A DNA stretch of 64,000 nt, from the NCBI GenBank assembly GCA_026413225.1, contig CM048552.1, positions 191,986,053 through 192,050,052 of the forward strand, given 5' to 3'. The position numbers were made by a program, and so were the translations under genes. Source of the DNA: Otis tarda. Taxonomy: Eukaryota; Chordata; Aves; Otidiformes; Otididae. The notes beneath the pieces were generated by a model. That model searched no databases. It was not told the DNA's origin and was given only the letters and a program-made list of their open reading frames with translations. The number at the start of each line of letters is the position of its first letter. The stretch's first letter is position 1. Positions 14,589 to 26,500 of the stretch are shown piece after piece.

Positions 14589-17500
14589 AGAAAAACAAAA
14601 ATCTTCAGAAGAAATCTATTCCTAAACCATGAACAATCTGGCAGAAAGTGTCTTTCACTCTGGCTACTATAGCCAGCACATAGCACAAGTTAGAACCCAT
14701 AAGTCTCAGGACAAAAGTGTCAATCATAAGTAAAGTTGAATTTTCTTTTTTCACTGGGAAAGATAAGCAGCTTTTTGAAATAGAAGAGCCTTACTGACTT
14801 ACAAGACATCTGTGTGTTTGTATACATTTGCATGCACTTTCATATACCAACTAACCAGCCAAAGCATGCACAACTGTTTGAGCAACAAAACAGCAAATTT
14901 AAATTTCAGAGACCACTTAATCCCTCAGCTTTCTGTTGTTACTTAGAACAGCAATTTCATTTTGATTTCAGTTTCTACATCTGTAAATGTGGACAATAAT
15001 ACATCCTGCATACATAAAACGCTGAGACCCAGAAGAGGTTAGGCGAGTGTGGTATAACTGCATGTGGAACAGTATTGGTCTCAGATTCATTTCACTTGAT
15101 ATAAAGAAGAATCTGGATTCCAACTTGTCTTTAGCCAATACTGTATTTCTGCATGTGAACCTGCATGAGTTGTAAGAAATAAAGCTTTCTGTGGACTTTC
15201 CATGGAGAAGTATTTATTGTAAAACACTGAACTACATTTGAAATTAATATTATATATTAAATAGTCACAGAAGCACCAAATGAGAAGTCATCTTTCCATA
15301 CACAACTCTTCCTCACAGTCATGAATTAAGGTGAGAAAATATGAATAGTGGGGGCTGTGCAATCTCTAAATGTCTGTGAAAACAATTAATGATAGTATGC
15401 CTCTCAGTTAAAAAAGGAACATAAGAAAATAAGTGATGAATAACCTAAAAATGGACACAAAATAAGCTATTATTTTTAAAGATAGTGAACTAGAAGATGA
15501 CTTCTCTAGTATTATAGTACATTCTCCTCTCCATCACAGAAGGATTCTAAAATCCAAAAATGTTTACCTGCAAAATCCAAAGTGCAGGATAAATTTATAG
15601 AAAAGGAAGTAATGTGAGATCACCACAATGGCCTACCAGTCCTCACTGTCTCTGACACATTGTTAACATTGCAGCAGGCCACACGGTTCCTGGGAACTGC
15701 TGATATATGTATACACACCACACACACACACACGCATGTGTGTATATACATATATACGGGGGGGTGGAGGTGGTGTGTATATATATAAAAAATCTAAATA
15801 TATTTAAAATAGACATATGAGGCTCTCCTTCCCTCTTACCACCAACTTGGGGTGTGATTTGATTCTGTGGTTTTTTGGTTTTTTTTTAAAGCAAACTTAT
15901 GTCTAGGTTAGAAAGCAAAGAAAGCAAATTCATGGTTTCACTTACACCAATGCGGTACTATAACTTTACTTCAAAATAAGATAAAACAATTCTGTTTCCT
16001 ACTTAGAAAATATTCTAGAAATATTCAAGGTTTCCATTACAAATACTTGAAATTTCAAAGCTCCTTTGTTGTCTACCAACCTCCCTTTGATCCTTCCTGG
16101 AGAGCTTGGATTTGAACTGCTGCTGGCATTGCTTACAGTTTCCATTCGTGAAGATTTGGATTGAGACTGCTTGCCTGCTGACGAGAGAGGCTTATTAACT
16201 GCTCCAAGAACATTGGCTGCTTTGGGCTGAAACCAAAAATATATTTCCTTTATTTTAAGCTACATATTTAGATATTGTTAACATGTACTATGCTTAAAAT
16301 ATTCACAGATTTCACTTTCTGCAATCAATATCTTAATTAATACAAAGCTATAAACATTTTAATATGAAAATTACAACAGACACCAGAAGGAAGTTGGCAA
16401 AGCTGTAATCAAATAGATTCTTCTCTCTACCCTTGTATTCTGTCCTCTTCTCATTGGTAGCATTGGGTCCTCACCTGGCCTTGCAGTAAGCCACTTGAGG
16501 ACTTTTTGTGCAATTTGCTTTCTGCTGATCTAGCTGCCTGAACCAGTTTACCATTTAGATCAGGTAAGCATCTGTACAGGATGGACATCTACACAGCAGG
16601 ACAACCCTTTCAGCAAAGAAGCCATTAAACTGCCTTAGCTGTAATGGCAAACCACACTGGTTTCAACTGTGAATGAATGAAAGCCTCAAAAATCAAATAT
16701 TGTGGAGAAGATTCTGATGCTTCACACACAGATTTAAAAAATGGTAGGCTTTTAATAGGTGCCAAAACTTACAGACATTGGGGAGCTTCAGGTTATTAAT
16801 TTCAGTGGGTTATCTTTCAGACACACCAAATACCTGCAAGCTTATACTAACTTTTGAGAGAGCTGAAAGAGTTCAGTTACTCCTACACCTTTATGCCAAA
16901 CACTCACGTACAAAAATGCTGAATTAAAGACCATTCCCCACATTTCTCATTATCTAGGATGATCCATCTTCTATTTTAATATTAGATTCTAGCTATGTCT
17001 AAACTTAGGAACAGCCAAAAAAAAAGAAGTTGAACATGCACATCATAGCAGCTTTTAGTGTTCCTTTTTCAGAGATGTGCACTATGGATGTGGTGGTTAC
17101 ACTTTTTATAGCCAGAGGGAATTTTACACTTAAACCAAAGATTTACTCTGCACTGAGTACAAGAAAAACAGCATCTCCTTTCCAAAAGTAAGCCTTGGTG
17201 AACAAAATTCAATTTAAAAATTCACATCTATTCATCTAGAACTTAGTGTTAATCAGTAAGCGAATACAGAAAGAGCTCAAAAGCAGAGATGTTCAAATTC
17301 ATACTGGACTAGACTTCCTACTAAGGAGGGACTAATACTAGCAGGGTCCGTGCTAACAGTTCCTTCCCTACCACAGAGCCTACACTCTCATAATGGTGAA
17401 ACAATTGAAAATTTTTGGTGGTCAAATACATCTCTACTGTTTGTTCAAAAATTTCAGAACAACAAAAAACAAGCTAGAGTACTTGGTGCAAGAAATTTAA

Positions 17501-20500
17501 AATAACATAAATGCTACCTTAAGATTCAAAAGAACTTCAAATTAGGATTTTTGAGACATATGGAGCTACTGGAGAGAGTCCAGCAAAGGGCCACTAAGAT
17601 GAAGAAGAGACTGGAGCATTTCTCATATGATGAAAGTTGAAAGAGCAGGAGCTTTGGACTAGATGACCTCCAGACGTCCCTTCCAATCTCAAACATTCTG
17701 TGATTCTTCATGGTAGCATAAATCATGTTTCTTATTTAAAATTGTCTCAGTACACTTAATGTATTGTTTGGGATAAACTAGCAAGAATGTTTTACGTGAA
17801 AAATTGGATGAGAGAACTTAATATTGACTACTGATGAGAAACTGGAAGACACACAACTTACTCTGAATCTCTAATCCAAGAAGTTCAAATACTCAAATGC
17901 TCAATACAGTGATGATATATTCCAATTAATAAACGTTGGCTTTCTACTTCTAATCAAAAAGACGCTCCTGTATGTATGCATTTTTTCCTAACCTGCATTC
18001 TTCGTCTATTAGTAAGTTACTAGCTCATAGCGAATGCTTCATTAGCAAAGTTAAGGGTAATGAAGATGCTGTGCTTTTATTTCTTTTGCAATGTAACAAA
18101 TTAATGTTCTCCTGTAATTTGGAACAGTACACATTAATCCAGATTAAAACCACAATTTTTTTTCCTTTACTAGATTTTAATTTTATTCTATAGAGTACCT
18201 GGGTTTAGTTTTAGTGAAGAAAGAACACTGCCATTCGATACAATGCATATTTAGAAAGAACAAATTAATGTAACCATAGAACAGTCAGTTAGCTTCTAAG
18301 ATACTGTAAAATGGTACTCAGCTTTGCCTAAGATGAATTTACATGAATTTGAAAATAATTTCTATTAGAGTTTTCTATAGGAGTTGCCACTTCATATGCA
18401 ATATTGCAGTCTTCTGCAGAAAAAAAAAAACGTTAACCATTTTGCAAACTTGTCAAATATTATGGTTTGGGTTTTCTTTTCCTTGCTCTTTTTAAAGACA
18501 ACAGTTACTATTATCACCAACCCAGCATAAACAGTAGCAGTTTTCCCTTCTACCTATCTCTTTCTCTCTACCTGTCGTGGTTTTGTTAGTGAGGGGGGGC
18601 CTAAGGTGGTAGCTTCTGCAGGAAACTGCTAGAAGTCGCTCCCCTTTGTTCAGTGGACTTGGCCAGGCCTAGGGTGGACCTGCTGCTGGCCAAGGCTGAG
18701 CCGATCGGTAGCAGAATGTTCCGTGATAACGCCTCTGCGATAAGGTATTTAAGAAGGGGAAAACAGGAAAAAAAAAAAGAGAGAAGAGAAGATGTGATGA
18801 AGCTGAGCTGGGGCAGAGGCGCAGAGGGGGAGGCGCAGGCCTCCTGGGCCTTGCAGGCCTCACCCTCTGGCCTCTTGCCAGGCGGCCGACTGGGCCCGAC
18901 TCGGCCCGGCCCGGCTGCAAGAAGTGGAGAGGAGATGAGAAGTGAATAAGATGTAAAAAGATCCTGAGAGACATCTACCACCCTGTTGTGAGGAACGGCT
19001 GCAGACGCCAAGGTCAGTTCAGAAAGGAGGGGGAGGAGTAATGCGGCTCCTGGCCAAGATTCCCCTGCAGCCTGTGATGACGACCATGGTGGAGCAGGTT
19101 GTCCCCCTGCAGCCCATGGAGGTCCACAGAGGAGCAGAGATCCACTTGGAGCCCGTGAAGGACCCCGTACCGGGGGAGGTGGATGCCTGAAGGCGGCTGT
19201 GGCCCCTGGAGGGCCCGCTGGGACAGCCGTTCTGGAGAGACTGTACTCCGTGGAAGAGATGACCCATGCCGGAGCAGTTCCACGAAGGACTGTGGCCCGT
19301 GGGAGGGACCCCACGATGGAGCAGGGGAGGAATGTGAGGAGTTCTTCCCCCAACCATGAAGCAGCGGCGTGAAACAACGTATGATGAACTGACTGCAACC
19401 CCCATTCCCTCTTCCCCCTGTGCCGCTCGGGGGGAAGGTAGTAGAGATAATGTTAAGCTTGGGAAGAGGGAGGGGTGGATGAAGGTTATCTTGTTCTCTG
19501 TCTCATTATCCTGCTGTTTGTAGTAATAAATGAATAGTTTTCCCCAAGTCGAGTCTGTTTTGCCCGTGACGGTAACTTTAAGGATTTCTCCTTGTCCTTA
19601 TCTCAAACCTCGAGCCGTTCTTCCTTATATTTTCTCTCCCTTTTCTTTCGGAGGGTGGGGGGAGTGAGAGAGAGACTGCGTAGTCTGGTCCTGATCAGGG
19701 CTGAACTACGACAGTTATTTTGGCGCCCAACGTGGGGCTCGAGGAATTTGAGATAAGAATTGAGTTTAATTGGGAGCGGTAATGGGCAAAACAGGGATTG
19801 AACTTGACAAAAGAGCAAAATGATTAGGGGAAAATTTATGTTCTGATTGTGGTGAAGGGATAAGTGGTGAATTGTGTGTAAATTGTAAGGTCTATCCACT
19901 GTGGGTGTTTTGAGGATATTATTTTGATTTTTGGTGCCGGGAATTCTTTTTCTTTTCTGTTGATGTGTGTGTATTTTAATTAGAATTCTTAAATACGTAA
20001 TTCGCAGAGGCCCCCCCTCACTAACAAAACCACGACACTACCTTTTTACTAACCTTCGCCATATAAACCCTTTGGGCAGAAACAATGTATTTTCTTAAAA
20101 CTGAAGTGTTTCATTAACTACATGTTAGTTTTCTTAAAAACAAGACAAAACAAGACAAGACAAAACAAAACCAAACGGCAAGCACTGTGCCAAAACCAAA
20201 AGCCCCCAAACCCCCACACCATACATACCTTTCCAGGAGTGAAAAAAGATTTCATTTCCGGAGGAAGATAATTTTTGGTGTTACTGAAGTTCTGTAAAGA
20301 AAGGGGGAAGGAGTGAGGAAGTCACAGCAATAATCAACAAACAAGATACATACATTTTGGAGGTAGTACTGAAAGACTTTCTTTACGCTTCTGAAATTTT
20401 AAACCTAAACAGCAATATCTCAGGGCAGGGATGAGTGTGTGTACACGTATATAAATACTTTTGAAAACATACATACATTTTCATCTACATTATAATAGGG

Positions 20501-23500
20501 AGAAGTCTGAATTACAAGAACTATTAATCCCGCCCCCCTCCAAATTACAACTAACAAAGACTTAGACTTATCTCAAGAAAAATTAAATGCCAAGGTATAC
20601 CTTGTCAGGTTGAGTAAAATATCTGGCTGGAAGTACAGGGTCTTTAGGGGATTCCAAACTGTATGTTGTACTCTTTGACATAATGATATTCATTGCTACA
20701 TCACAGACTGTGTATAGTTTCTGTAAATAATAAAATTTTTAAAACCAAACAAATAACACTTTAGAAGTTAATCACAAATCTTGACAAAAGACAAAAGAAC
20801 TCTTTTGAGCACTGAATTACAAGAACTCACAGTTTAAAAGAGTCATCTTAAACAGTTAACATTAGCCTGCACCTTAAACAGTGCACCGCAGTGTACTAAA
20901 ACATAGGAGGAAAAAGCAACAGCACTGTAGGCCTAACAGGCCTAGAGAAAGCTAGCTTTCATGATCTTTCCACACTTAAGAACAGTGTATGCCATGGCTT
21001 CAAAGATAAAGCTTAAAAAAAAAAAAAAATCTCATCTCTGTGGGAAAAGCAGAAAAGTTAGAAATCTGTAACTTATGTGATGCAAAAACCTCAAAAACAA
21101 GATTAGGGTTTGATACATTCACTACACAATACATACTGGAGACATCTAATGCATGTATGGCCAGCAGGTCAAGGGAGGTGATTGATTCTTCCCCTCTACT
21201 CTGCTCTGGTGAGACCCCACCTGCAGTACTGCATCGAGCTCTGGAGCCCCCAACATAAGGACATTGACCTGCAGGAGCAGGTCCAGAGAAGGGCCACAAA
21301 AATGATCAGAGGGCTGCAGCACCTCTCCTGAGAGGCTGAGAGAGTTGAGACTGTTCAGCCTGGAGAAGAGAAGGCTCAAGGGAGACCTTACAGCAGTCTT
21401 CTAGCACCTAAAGGGGGCTTATAGGAAAGATGGGGAGAAACAGGTGACAGGACTAGTGGTAATAGTTTTAAAACAGAGGGAAGCAGATTCGTACTGGACA
21501 CAAGGAAGAAATTTTTTACAATGAGGGTGGTGGAACACTGGAACAGGCTGCCCAGAGAGGTGGTGGATGCCCCATCCCTGGAAACATTCAAGGCCAGGTT
21601 GGACGAGGCTCTGAGCAACCTGATCTGGTTGGAGACACCCCAGCTCCTTGCAGGGCGGTTGGACTAGATGACCTTTGAAGGTCCCTTCCAACCCAAACTA
21701 TTCTATGTATCTTTATTCCTATACTAAGCTTACTCTTGCACTTTGTAATATTTCCTTTTAAAAGTACCTTAGTGGATGATTAAAACAGTAAAAAATTATA
21801 CTTTATCTCTATTTAAACATAGTGTTTAATAATCTTACTGAGAGAGAAAAAGAAGGACTGCAAACTATTACAATTCCCTTGCAAATGTGCAAGATCTGCT
21901 GAAGCACAGGAAAACTATAATTTAAACTACAATAAATATAACCAACGCAGTATACAAATTATCGTCTCCCACATCCAGCTGAAACCAGAACAACACACAA
22001 TTCTAATGAAAGACTTTTTAAAGTTCGTGTGTAAACAAAAAGCAACTCATTTCCAGAAGCAGGCCAGAATTAAATGTAATTTCCAATAAAGAAGTATCAC
22101 CTACTTCATTCATTTTTGGATCATCCGGTCCTTGAGCATCCTTAGTCTGTTTGATATTTTCTACCATTTTTCTGATAAAAGCATGACTGTTGTTTTCATT
22201 TTTAGCCATCAGTATTTCCAGTATGAACCACAGGCACCTAAATGAGAAATATAGTACTCATGAACAAAATGCAAAAGAAATTATTTTAAAAAGCACATTT
22301 GAGTAAGTAGTTTACTCTAGGTTTTACTGATATTATGAATTTGAACCAGTCTAACTCTGGGAAATCAATTCTTTAAAAAAAATAAAATAAAATAAAAATA
22401 AAAATGAAGGTAGGACGAGCAGAAGTTGATGGTTGCTCTGTAAGGTATCACAGAGCACTAAAAAAGCATGTACACTATTTTTCACAATATTCTACAGAAA
22501 TAATTGCCATTGTTATGTGCACTGAACAGTGTATCAAGGTACCACAATGAATGAAAAATTCACTTAGAATATAAATTAGATTGTTTTAACCCTAGAAGTA
22601 ACACTGTTAAAAGTAGCCTTACTCTTTAATGTCCTTGAGTTGTTCAATGTCCTGGACTTTGACATAATCTGGGTCATGAGCTAGAAGATGGATAGTATAA
22701 GGAACAACATACTCTGGTAGAAGTGACAATAGTTTCTCTGAAAAGCAGAAGAAAAATGCATCAGAACACTACATATCAAGAAATATGCTTTTCTACTAGA
22801 GAGAAAAGAGCAAAATTTAAGGTCAGCATACATTAGCATAAAATACAGTCATATGTGCGTCTATCATTTCTTTATGATGTTGCATCTCATGGTTGGTGTG
22901 CACATGTTTCACGCATGCAAAAATTAAGAATTTAAGTATCTCTCACTCAGGGCTGTATATTTTCTAGCTACAGTCACCCCCTACTCCCAACCTTTTCCTC
23001 AGTTCAAAGCCTGTATTCTGAAAGACTTTGAAGTGAGTAAAGTTGAACAGAAGTGAGGACAGACCACAAAAATCCATGTTAACTGCAAATTGTGAGACCA
23101 GCACAATTGCAGGATAAGCTACGATTCTTTCTTTGGACATTACAGTGTACAGTCTTGCTGTCAACAGATCAGAAAGAAAGGCCCTCTGCAGAGGCTTTGT
23201 AGTCAAATTGCCACAGTGTTCTCCAGCCTAAGAAACATCAAAAGGGACTTCAGAGCCCTGGGCTCTACAGTCAAAGACTCTGGGGCTCAAGTGGTATTCT
23301 CCTCCATCCTCCCGGTCGAAGGGCAAGGGCCTGAAAGGGCCAGGCGTATCTGGCAAGTCAACTCGTGGCTCAGGGAGTGGTGTTACAGCCAGGGCTTTGG
23401 GTATCTTGACCATGGGGAGTGCTTTGAGAAGCCCGGGCTGCTAGGGCCGGATGGCGTACACCTAAATGAGAAGGGCAAGAGTGTGCTTGGACGTAGGCTT

Positions 23501-26500
23501 GCCAGACTTGTCCGGAGGGCTTTAAACTAGTGTTGCTGGGGGAGGGGAGCACAGTTCAGCCCACGGCTATCGGCATGGCGCCAGTGCCAGCACCAAGCGC
23601 CCAGAAGTCAGGGAGGGATCGCAGGTAGGTGCAAATAAACCTAATCTGCAATACAAAGAACACCTGTCACTCCAGCCAGCAAGTCGGTTTTATCGAGGAC
23701 CCTGCTGAAGTGTCTCTATACCAACGCACGCAGCATGGGGAATAAACAGGAAGAACTGGAGATGCGTGCGTGCGAGCAGGGCTACGACCTTGTTGGCATC
23801 ACGGAGACGTGGTGGGACTCGGCTCTTACGACTGGAGCGTCAACATGGAGGGGTACAGGCTTTTTAGAAAAGACAGGCAGGGAAGACGAGGAGGGGGTGT
23901 CACTCTCTATGTCAGCAACCGGCTGGAGTGCGTGGAGCTCCGCCTGGGGATGGGGGAGGAGCTGACAGAGAGCTTATGGGTCAAGATCAGAGGACAGGGA
24001 CGGACGGGGGATGTTACGGTGGGGGTCTGTTACAGGCCGCCTGGCCAGGAACGAGGCGCTCTATAGGCAGATAGGAGCAGCCTCACAGCGGTCACAAGCC
24101 CTGGTCCTCATGGGGGACTTCAACCACCCTGACATCTGTTGGAGAGACAACATAGCAGGGCACAGGCAGTCCAGGAGGTTCCTGGAATGTGTGGACGATA
24201 ACTTCCTCCTGCAGGCGATAGAGGAGCCGACAAGGAGGGGTGCCATGCTGGACCTTGTGCTCACCAACAGGGAGGGGCTGGTGGGGGACGTGAAACTGAC
24301 GGACAGCCTTGGCTGCAGTGACCATGACGCAGTGGAATTCAAGATCCACGGGGCGGCGAGGAAACTGCACAGTAAGCTCTCTGCCCTAGATTTCCGGAAG
24401 GCGGACTTTGGCCTCTTCAGGAACCTCATGGGCAAAGTGCCATGGGAGGCGGCCCTGGAGGGAAGAGGGGCCCAGGAAAGTTGGTCCATATTTAAGGAGC
24501 ACCTCCTCCAAGCTCAGCAGAGGTGCATCCCGATGAAGAAGAAGTCGGGCAAAAAGGCCAAGAGGCCAGCGTGGATGAGCAAGGAGCTCCTGGACCAACT
24601 GAAAGTAAAGAAGGAAGCCTATAGAGGGTGGAAGCGGGGACAGGTAGCCTGGGAGGACTACCGAGTGGCTGTGCGAGCGGCCAGAGATAGGGTGAGGAAG
24701 GCTAAAGCCCTGATGGAATCGAATCTGGCCAGGGATATAAAAAGTAACAAGAAAAGCTTTTACAGCTATGTAGGGGACAAAAGAAAATCCAAGGAGAATG
24801 TAGGCCCCCTCCGAAAGGTAACGGGTGTCGTGGTTACCCGGGATGTGGAGAAGGCTGAGGTACTCAACGACTTTTTTGCCTCAGTCTTCACTGATAAGGG
24901 CTCTTGTCTCCCCACCCAAGCTGTGGAAGGCACAGGCAGGGACTGTGAGGATGAAGAACCGCCCACGGTGCTCAAAGAGCAGGTTCAGGACCATCTAAGG
25001 AACTTGAAGGTGCATAAGTCCATGGGGCCTGATGAGATCCATCCGCGCATCCTGAAGGAACTGGCGGATGACGTTGCCAAGCCACTGGCCATCATATTTG
25101 AGAAATCGTGGAGGTCTGGTGAGGTCCCCGATGACTGGAAGAGAGGGAACATAACCACCATTTTTAAAAAGGGGAGTAAGGAAGACCCGGGCAACTACAG
25201 GCCGGTCAGCCTCACCTCCGTGCCTGGCAAGGTCATGGAGCAGATTCTCCTGGAAACCATGCTAAGGCACATGGAGAGCAAGGAGGTGGTTGGTGACAGC
25301 CAACATGGCTTCACCAAGGGCAGATCGTGCCTGACCAATTTGGTGGCCTTTTATGACGGGGTAACAGCATCGGTGGACAAGGGACGGGCAACGGATATCG
25401 TCTACCTGGACTTGTGCAAAGTTTTTGACACTGTCCCGCATGACATCCTTCTCTCTAAACTAGAGAGGCATGGGTTCGATGGATGGACCACTCGGTGGAT
25501 AAGGAGTTGGCTGGATGGCCGCACTCAGAGAGTGGTGGTCAACGGCTCAATGTCCAAGTGGAGACCGGTCACCAGTGGCGTCTCTCAGGGGTCCGTGTTG
25601 GGCCCGGCCCTGTTCAACATCTTTGTCGGCGACATGGACAGTGGGTTAGAGTGCACCCTCAGCAAGTTCGCCGATGACACCAAGCTGTGTGGTGCCGTCG
25701 ACTCGCTGGAAGGGAGGGATGCCATCCAGAGGGACCTTGACAGGCTGGAGAGGTGGGCCCGTGCCAACCTCATGAAGTTCAACCAGGCCAAGTGCAAGGT
25801 CCTGCACCTGGGTCGTGGCAATCCCAGGCACAAATACAGGCTGGGCGGAGAATGGATTGAGAGCAGCCCTGAGGAGAAAGACTTGGGAGTGCTGGTGGAC
25901 GAGAGGCTCAACATGAGCGGGCAATGCGCCCTTGCGGCCCAGAAGGCCAACCGCATCCTGGGCTGCATCAAGAGGAGCGTGGCCGGCAGGTCGAGGAGGT
26001 GATTCTGCCCCTCTACTCTGCCCTGGTGAGACCCCACCTGGAGTACCGCGTCCAGTTCTGGAGCCCCCAACACAAGAAGGACATGGACCAGTTGGAAAGG
26101 GTCCAGAGGAGGGCCACCAAGATGATCAGAGGGCTGGAGCACCTCTCCTATGAGGACAGGCTGAGAGAGTTGGGGCTGTTCAGCCTGGAGAAGAGGAGGC
26201 TCCGGGGAGACCTGATAGCGGTCTTCCAATACCTCAAGGGGGCCTACAGGAAAGATGGGGAGAAACTGTTCAGTAGGGCCTGTTGTGACAGGACAAGGGG
26301 TAATGGGTTTAAATTAGAAGGAGCTAGGTTTAGATTAGATATTAGAAAAAAATTTTTTACAATGAGAGTTGTAGAGCACTGGAACAGGTTGCCCAGAGAG
26401 GTGGTGGATGCCCCATCCCTGGAAGTGTTCAAGGCCAGGCTGGATGAGGCTCTGAGCAACCTGATCTAGTCAGGGATGTCCCTGCTCTTGCAGGGGGGTT

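Larger units (their letters stand above)
14493..16080 (-). other. PDS5B intron with dinucleotide repeats
   Basis: A 1.6-kb intron with (TA)n(CA)n at 14547-14588, near the downstream acceptor, and a self-complementary CA/TG/TA cluster at 15704-15788. Nothing coding is recognised. Confidence 0.85.
18573..20037 (+). mobile_element. ERV-derived unit: one LTR, primer site, leader, inverted LTR tip
   Basis: The 1465-bp unit is flanked on both sides by CTACC (18568-18572 and 20038-20042), a 5-bp target duplication. Its left end begins TGTCGTGGTTTTGTTAG. The last 30 bases (20008-20037) are the perfect reverse complement of the first 30. Between them lie an LTR-like region with AATAAA at 19525-19530, a U5-like end CTACGACA at about 19713, and an exact tRNA-Lys-type primer binding site TGGCGCCCAACGTGGGGC at 19721-19738. 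A leader of about 270 bases follows. There is no second direct LTR and no gag, pol or env. Long minus-strand open frames here reflect GC-rich LTR text, not genes. Confidence 0.85.
16227..20228 (-). other. PDS5B intron with inverted-end LTR unit and a CR1 piece
   Basis: A 4.0-kb intron. It contains the LTR-derived unit 18573-20037 in antisense orientation and a CR1 piece at 17556-17709. The rest is AT-rich with no gene. Confidence 0.85.

Noticed and set aside
18601..19398. 265-codon open frame on the minus strand
   Set aside because: It lies wholly inside the GC-rich LTR of the 18573 unit, has low-complexity Ser/Pro/Ala content and no domain. Overlapping frames on both strands are equally open, so it is a composition artefact.
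25585..26229. 214-codon minus-strand open frame
   Set aside because: It is the antisense shadow of CR1 ORF2. The same shadow protein recurs wherever CR1 copies occur (for example 21146-21379 and 11374-11676).
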